Shown here in pieces: positions 16,721 through 19,775 of a stretch of DNA of 19,775 nt. Under the pieces are notes generated by a model. That model saw nothing but the letters and a program-made list of their open reading frames with translations. It was not told the origin of the DNA and searched no databases. Positions within the stretch are counted from its first letter, which is position 1, and every line of letters begins with the position of its first letter. This DNA comes from JAKEGK01 sp036507695 (GTDB lineage Bacteria > Pseudomonadota > Gammaproteobacteria > SZUA-152), in the NCBI GenBank assembly GCA_036507695.1, contig DATCIR010000067.1:1-19775 (forward strand), written 5' to 3'. Made by a program: the position numbers and the translations under genes.

Positions 16721-16753
16721 AAAAATTAAGGGCGTACCGAGGTACACCCTTAA
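16721..16753 (-). terminator. Rho-independent terminator of adk
   Basis: Inverted repeat TTAAGGGCGTACC / GGTACACCCTTAA (16726-16738 and 16741-16753) forms a 13-position stem with one mismatch and a tight loop. Read on the minus strand, the stem is followed by TTTTT (16721-16725). It lies about 50 bp after the adk stop and separates adk from hemB on the same strand. There is no T-run in the plus direction. Confidence 0.8.
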
Positions 16754-16803
16754 CTTGAAAGTAGTAATTGGCTTCATACCCCTATGCCGGGGTAATCGGC
16801 GGA

Positions 16804-16959
16804 TTACTTACGTTTCTTGGCGGCTTTTTTCTTTTTAGGAGCAGCTTTTTTCTTCGCTGCTTTTTTCTTGGCGGCTTTCTTCTTGGGTCCGCCCTTTTTC
16901 TTCGCTGCCTTTTTCTTTGTCGCTTTTACTGCGGTAGTTGCTTTTTTCTTCGCTGCCAT
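16804..16959 (-). CDS. Nested 51-aa lysine-rich H1-like protein, internal in-frame start in adk
   Basis: An ATG at 16959, in the adk frame (codon 294), would give a 51-residue protein starting MAAKKKATTAVKATKKKAAK and ending KKKAAKKRK. It consists almost wholly of Lys and Ala with a few Thr, Pro and Gly. AAAGGAGG at 16968-16975 precedes this ATG with 8 bases between, a better ribosome-binding site than the one before adk itself. Small proteins of this kind are known in bacteria as nucleoid- or RNA-binding basic proteins. I infer that the tail is either a separate gene captured by adk through loss of a stop codon, or one produced both free and as an Adk fusion. Composition alone supports nucleic-acid binding; no fold is expected. 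Confidence 0.55.
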   Translation of the reverse strand: MAAKKKATTAVKATKKKAAKKKGGPKKKAAKKKAAKKKAAPKKKKAAKKRK

Positions 16960-17838
16960 GGTTGTGGCCTCCTTTATCTTACGTTTGGTACTACTAGTAG
17001 TACGTTTAACAGATGTTTTGGGTGCTTCTTTCGCCTTCTTTTCGGAAGTTACTGCAGTTTCTTTAGCTTTTTCTTTGGATTTATCACCAAATGTAGTCAA
17101 TTCTTGATGATTTTCCATAATTGTAGTTTTAATTTCTGATTCGTCCATTGAAATTGCGGTCTCGATGCCCTCCTTTTGTGGTGGTGAGAGTGGTAATGAG
17201 TCGATAATGTTACATAAACCTTCAAAAATTTCCTCTATATCGCCGCTGCCTTCCAAAGTATATTGCTTATTTTGATTAGTATAGTATGCAATAAGCGGTG
17301 CAGTCTGCATTTCATAGACGCGCAGACGGTTGGAAATCGTTTCTTCATTGTCATCCGCCCGGTGGTGCAGGTTTCCTCCGCACTGATCGCAATGGTCTTC
17401 AAGCTTGGATGGGGATGTGTAGATGTTATAAACCGCGCCGCATGAAACGCAAGTTCGTCTTCCGGTAATGCGCTGCATCAATAAATCGAAATCGACATCA
17501 ATTAAAATCGCGCCCTGTAATGGCTTATGTAACCGGCCAAGCATCACGTCGAGTGCGTCTGCCTGGGGAATATTGCGGGGAAAACCATCGAGGATAAAGC
17601 CGTTTTGTGTGTCGGGATCATGTAAGCGTTCCTCAATCATATTCAGAACGATTTGATCTGAAACCAGCTGGCCTGCGTCCATTGCCGCCTTGGCTTGCAA
17701 TCCCAGCGGAGTCTTGGCGGCGACTGCTTCGCGAAGCAGGTCGCCGGTGGAGATCTGGGGTACTCCGTACTTTTCGACGAGCATTTTGGCCTGTGTTCCT
17801 TTGCCTGAACCAGGTGCTCCGACTAGTACGATTCTCAT
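16804..17838 (-). CDS. adk: Adenylate kinase with a long histone-H1-like C-terminal extension
   Basis: Residues 1-216 are a complete long-type adenylate kinase (ATP + AMP to 2 ADP). The P-loop GAPGSGKGT is at 8-16, AMP-binding STGDLLR at 30-36, DGFPRN at 84-89, and LID residues GRR at 126-128. The LID has four cysteines (130, 133, 150, 153) placed to bind zinc, unlike E. coli Adk. Normal enzymes end near residue 215. This one continues with a polar linker (217-293, rich in Lys, Glu, Ser, Thr) and a tail (294-344) of KKKAA-type units with 26 lysines and 15 alanines in 51 residues, like bacterial H1-like or AlgP tails that bind DNA or RNA. AGAGG seven bases before the ATG supports the start. 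The reading frame is continuous, so no frameshift is needed. The tail may also be made separately from an internal start. Confidence 0.93.
   Translation of the reverse strand: MRIVLVGAPGSGKGTQAKMLVEKYGVPQISTGDLLREAVAAKTPLGLQAKAAMDAGQLVSDQIVLNMIEERLHDPDTQNGFILDGFPRNIPQADALDVMLGRLHKPLQGAILIDVDFDLLMQRITGRRTCVSCGAVYNIYTSPSKLEDHCDQCGGNLHHRADDNEETISNRLRVYEMQTAPLIAYYTNQNKQYTLEGSGDIEEIFEGLCNIIDSLPLSPPQKEGIETAISMDESEIKTTIMENHQELTTFGDKSKEKAKETAVTSEKKAKEAPKTSVKRTTSSTKRKIKEATTMAAKKKATTAVKATKKKAAKKKGGPKKKAAKKKAAKKKAAPKKKKAAKKRK
16968..16975 (-). promoter_or_regulatory. Consensus Shine-Dalgarno sequence inside adk
   Basis: AAAGGAGG on the minus strand, eight bases before the in-frame ATG at 16959. In the adk frame it codes for Lys-Glu-Ala, so part of it could be a coding by-product, but the length and spacing match an ideal initiation site. 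Confidence 0.6.
16988..17003. repeat. Perfect 16-bp palindrome in the adk tail region
   Basis: GTACTACTAGTAGTAC is a perfect palindrome in the segment coding for Thr-Thr-Ser-Ser-Thr, 12 bp upstream of the internal Shine-Dalgarno sequence. As DNA it could be an operator; as RNA it would be a weak AU-rich hairpin. It may also mark the junction between the linker and the lysine-rich module. Confidence 0.5.
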
Positions 17839-17882
17839 ATGGCTACCTCTATTACTTTCACTGCTGCTTTTACTTCAGCCAT
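17835..17882 (-). CDS. 15-codon mini-ORF overlapping the adk start (possible leader peptide)
   Basis: A short frame encoding MAEVKAAVKVIEVAI ends in TGA that overlaps the adk ATG as ATGA (17835-17838), the usual geometry of translational coupling. Its own ribosome-binding site is weak (GAAAG close to the ATG). It contains the AGAGG that serves adk. It could be a leader peptide, a remnant, or chance. Confidence 0.25.
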   Translation of the reverse strand: MAEVKAAVKVIEVAI

Positions 17883-17893
17883 TGTCTTTCAGG

Positions 17894-17953
17894 CATTGTT
17901 ACTACCGTCATTGTTACTACAACCATCATCACAACAACCATCATCTCTGCCGT
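17894..17953. repeat. Four degenerate 15-bp tandem repeats in the adk leader
   Basis: Units begin at 17894, 17909, 17924 and 17939. The first two share CATTGTTACTAC; units two and three share an AAC ending; units three and four share CATCATC; units one and four end in CCGT. The block is low-complexity and lies 12 bp before the mini-ORF start on the adk strand. No family of repeats is recognised. Confidence 0.55.
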
Positions 17954-18400
17954 TTTTGTGGCGCCGATTTTTCTGCCGCCATTGTACTGAGATCTAAAAA
18001 ACTGTAAAGCTACTCTTAAAAATATGTCCAAGTCAATAATTATTGAATAAAGTATTAGCAAATATTTATGCATAACGCAAAATTTTTTGCGTTGCTCTGG
18101 AAAAAAATGCCCGGCAAGCTGACAAGATGAGATTATTTGCGGAAAAAAGATTGTGATGAATGTGCGTGGTGATAGTGACTGTGACGTAATAACGGCGGAT
18201 TGGCGTTGTGATAAAGCCAAGGTTGCTGCGTTAAATGATGCCATGCGGGCCATCCATTAAAAATTTTATGCAGCTTGCCCGCTTTTTGGGAATTTGAAAT
18301 CTTTTTTCGCCAAATTTTGTTAACATCCGTTTTCACATTCTTGGATCAATCCAAAACGAATTTCGAAGCAATTTGACGTTAAGTTTTTTAATTCAGATAG
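17954..18400. other. Rest of the adk-pfp divergent intergenic region
   Basis: The two divergent genes are separated by 600 bp. Apart from the adk-proximal repeats, this part is AT-rich (especially 18000-18110 and 18260-18400) and should hold both promoters. It includes the near-palindrome AACGCAAAATTTTTTGCGTT at 18074-18093 (9-bp arms, 2-bp centre), which could be an operator or a small hairpin. A 34-codon frame at 18156-18260 (+) has no good ribosome-binding site and matches nothing I know. No tRNA or riboswitch is recognised. Confidence 0.4.
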
Positions 18401-18401
18401 C
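18373..18401 (+). promoter_or_regulatory. Possible pfp promoter
   Basis: TTGACG at 18373-18378 is followed after 17 bases by GATAGC at 18396-18401. The -35 is good and the -10 poor. An imperfect hairpin (18400-18422, with TTGCT/AGCAA arms) lies just after it and before the GGAGG of the gene. Confidence 0.3.
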
Positions 18402-18438
18402 TTGCTGTTATTAGCAATAAGCAAATGGAGGGAAAGTA

Positions 18439-19698
18439 ATGGCTAAAAAGAATGCACTTTATGCGCAATCAGGCGGGGTTACCGCGGTTATTAATGCAAG
18501 TGCGTGCGGCGTGATAGAAACGGCGCGTAAGCACAAAAACAAAATCGGCAAAGTATATGCGGGGCGCAATGGTATTATTGGCGCATTGACGGAGGACCTG
18601 ATCGACACCACGAAAGAGTCGGCAAAGTCCATCGCGGCGCTGCGCTACACGCCATCGGGCGCATTTGGTTCCTGCCGCTATAAATTGAAAGGCCTGGAGC
18701 AGAACCAACGTGAATACGCGCGGTTGATCGAGGTATTCGAAGCCCATAACATCGGCTACTTTTTTTATAACGGCGGTGGTGATTCAGCGGATACCTGCCA
18801 TAAGGTGTCACAAATTTCCGAAGCCATGGGTTATCCCATTCAGGCGATTCATGTGCCAAAGACGGTGGATAATGACCTGCCCATTACCGATAACTGTCCG
18901 GGCTTTGGCTCGGTGGCCAAGTATGTCGCGGTATCGATTCGTGAAGCCGCCTTTGATGTGGCATCCATGGCAAAAACATCCACCAAGATCTTTGTGCTGG
19001 AAGTGATGGGCCGTCATGCCGGATGGATCGCGGCCGCCGGTGGCCTGGCCGCGGAAAAGGATGGCGATGCGCCGCATATTATTCTGTTTCCTGAAGTGCG
19101 GTTCGACGAGGCAAAATTTCTCGACAAGGTCGACAAGACCGTCAAGAAATTCGGCTATTGCGCACTGGTGGTTTCAGAAGGCGTGCGCAATCAGGAAGGG
19201 CAATTTCTGGCGGAAGCCGGCGGCAAGGATGCGTTTGGCCATGCGCAACTGGGCGGGGTGGCGCCGGTCATCGCTAACCTGATTAAATCCAAACTGGGGT
19301 ATAAGTATCACTGGGCGGTAGCGGATTACTTGCAGCGGGCCGCGCGCCATATCGCATCCAAGACCGATGTGGACCAGGCGTACGCCGTGGGCAAGGCGGC
19401 CGTGGAATTCGCCCTGAAAGGTAAAAACGCGGTGATGCCGGCGATCGTGCGCAAATCCAGTAAACCGTATAAATGGGCGATCGGTGAAGCGGACCTGTCG
19501 AAAGTGGCCAATGTGGAAAAATTTATGCCGGAGAACTATATCACCAAGGACGGCTTTCACATTACTCAGAAATGCCGGGAGTATCTGGAGCCGTTGATCA
19601 AGGGCGAAGACTATCCACCTTATAAAAATGGTTTGCCGCAATATGTCACATTAAAAAATGTAGCCGTGAAGAAAAAACTAAAGGACTTTACGATCTAG
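18439..19698 (+). CDS. pfp: Pyrophosphate-dependent 6-phosphofructokinase
   Basis: A 419-residue phosphofructokinase that uses PPi instead of ATP to phosphorylate fructose 6-phosphate reversibly. The phosphate-donor motif is NGGGDS at 111-116, with Asp115 at the position that blocks ATP in PPi enzymes. PKTVDND at 140-146 supplies Lys141, the second residue that marks PPi use (glycine in ATP enzymes), and the catalytic aspartates. MGRHAGWIAA at 190-199 binds the sugar phosphate. The length, longer than the 320 residues of E. coli PfkA, fits this class. GGAGG seven bases before the ATG makes the start secure. It is divergent from adk, also seen in other gammaproteobacteria that rely on PPi glycolysis. 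The enzyme suggests a reversible, energy-saving glycolytic step, as in autotrophs and methylotrophs. Confidence 0.95.
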   Translation: MAKKNALYAQSGGVTAVINASACGVIETARKHKNKIGKVYAGRNGIIGALTEDLIDTTKESAKSIAALRYTPSGAFGSCRYKLKGLEQNQREYARLIEVFEAHNIGYFFYNGGGDSADTCHKVSQISEAMGYPIQAIHVPKTVDNDLPITDNCPGFGSVAKYVAVSIREAAFDVASMAKTSTKIFVLEVMGRHAGWIAAAGGLAAEKDGDAPHIILFPEVRFDEAKFLDKVDKTVKKFGYCALVVSEGVRNQEGQFLAEAGGKDAFGHAQLGGVAPVIANLIKSKLGYKYHWAVADYLQRAARHIASKTDVDQAYAVGKAAVEFALKGKNAVMPAIVRKSSKPYKWAIGEADLSKVANVEKFMPENYITKDGFHITQKCREYLEPLIKGEDYPPYKNGLPQYVTLKNVAVKKKLKDFTI

Positions 19699-19740
19699 TT
19701 TTGTAACTACTCACCCGTGGGCGGCGCCGGTGTCTCGTCT

Positions 19741-19775
19741 CCTACCGGGGGACGCCACAAGTACGTCCCTGTAGG
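19741..19775. repeat. Inverted repeat after pfp, at the window end
   Basis: CCTAC...GTAGG (19741-19745 and 19771-19775) encloses GGGACG...CGTCCC (19749-19754 and 19764-19769) around a 9-base loop. The structure stands 43 bp after the pfp stop. Without a visible T-run it may be a terminator stem or one unit of a dispersed extragenic repeat that continues beyond the window. Confidence 0.5.

Noticed and set aside
16817..17107. A Phe/Ala-rich open frame on the plus strand across the adk tail
   Set aside because: It is the complement of lysine and alanine codons in the H1-like tail, low-complexity, and has no ribosome-binding site.
17870..18253. A 127-codon minus-strand frame in the adk leader
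   Set aside because: Its end is a Met/Val run made by the 15-bp repeats, the rest matches no family, and no Shine-Dalgarno sequence precedes it. It covers the expected promoter region.
18439..19698. GGGDS instead of GGDDS in the phosphofructokinase, thought at first to be a missing catalytic residue
   Set aside because: The Asp that decides PPi use and the Lys of PKTVDND are present; variation at the first position is usual in this PPi-PFK class as I remember it.
1..19775. CRISPR arrays, tRNA or rRNA genes, insertion sequences, prophage genes
   Set aside because: None is visible: no regularly spaced long repeats, no tRNA cloverleaf sequences, and no transposase or phage-like proteins.

Overview
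The window is chromosomal DNA of moderate G+C content from a gammaproteobacterium. The evidence is the set of proteins and pairings: a YjdF-type membrane protein, UbiD, oligopeptidase A (PrlC), SrkA/YihE, the QmcA-NfeD pair, glutathione reductase, a YrdA-type gamma carbonic anhydrase, AroE, and a metal-site-poor (Mg-type) HemB. A pyrophosphate-dependent phosphofructokinase beside adenylate kinase is a pattern I associate with autotrophic, methylotrophic or xanthomonad-like gammaproteobacteria. The order cannot be fixed from this sequence alone.

Layout. 58-684 (+) is a YjdF/DUF2238 membrane protein. 934-1854 (+) is a stand-alone TIR-like protein, the one accessory-looking gene, converging on an orphan ParA ATPase (1918-2571, -). 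A minus-strand run follows, read from high to low coordinates: prlC (7230-5191), an SH3-domain membrane-anchored protein (5056-4319), ubiD (4153-2681) and parA. From about 7.5 to 12.6 kb the genes are on the plus strand: srkA, the overlapping-signal pair qmcA-nfeD, gor, a gamma carbonic anhydrase and an RRM-type RNA-binding protein. From 16.6 down to 12.6 kb is a minus-strand group, hemB, a DUF47/PhoU-like protein, a PiT phosphate transporter and aroE, closely spaced and probably one operon. It meets the RRM gene tail to tail with an 8-base overlap. At 16.8-17.8 kb (-) is adk, with a hairpin terminator after it, and divergently from 18.4 kb (+) the PPi-phosphofructokinase.

Most of the window is housekeeping. 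The most unusual object is the adenylate kinase gene. Its reading frame runs about 128 codons past the normal end of the enzyme and finishes in a histone-H1-like lysine/alanine tail. Inside the gene, in the same frame, an ATG at 16959 sits 8 bases after a consensus Shine-Dalgarno sequence, so the last 51 codons look like an independently translated small basic protein nested in adk. A perfect 16-bp palindrome lies just upstream of that internal start, and the adk leader carries four degenerate 15-bp tandem repeats and a 15-codon mini-ORF overlapping the adk start. I regard this as the best candidate for something undescribed. The TIR-like protein with its own N-terminal helical domain is the second candidate, as a possible single-gene defence or NAD-acting effector. 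Other points are a missing second NADPH-binding arginine in Gor, a palindrome filling the hemB promoter spacer, and an inverted repeat cut by the end of the window.
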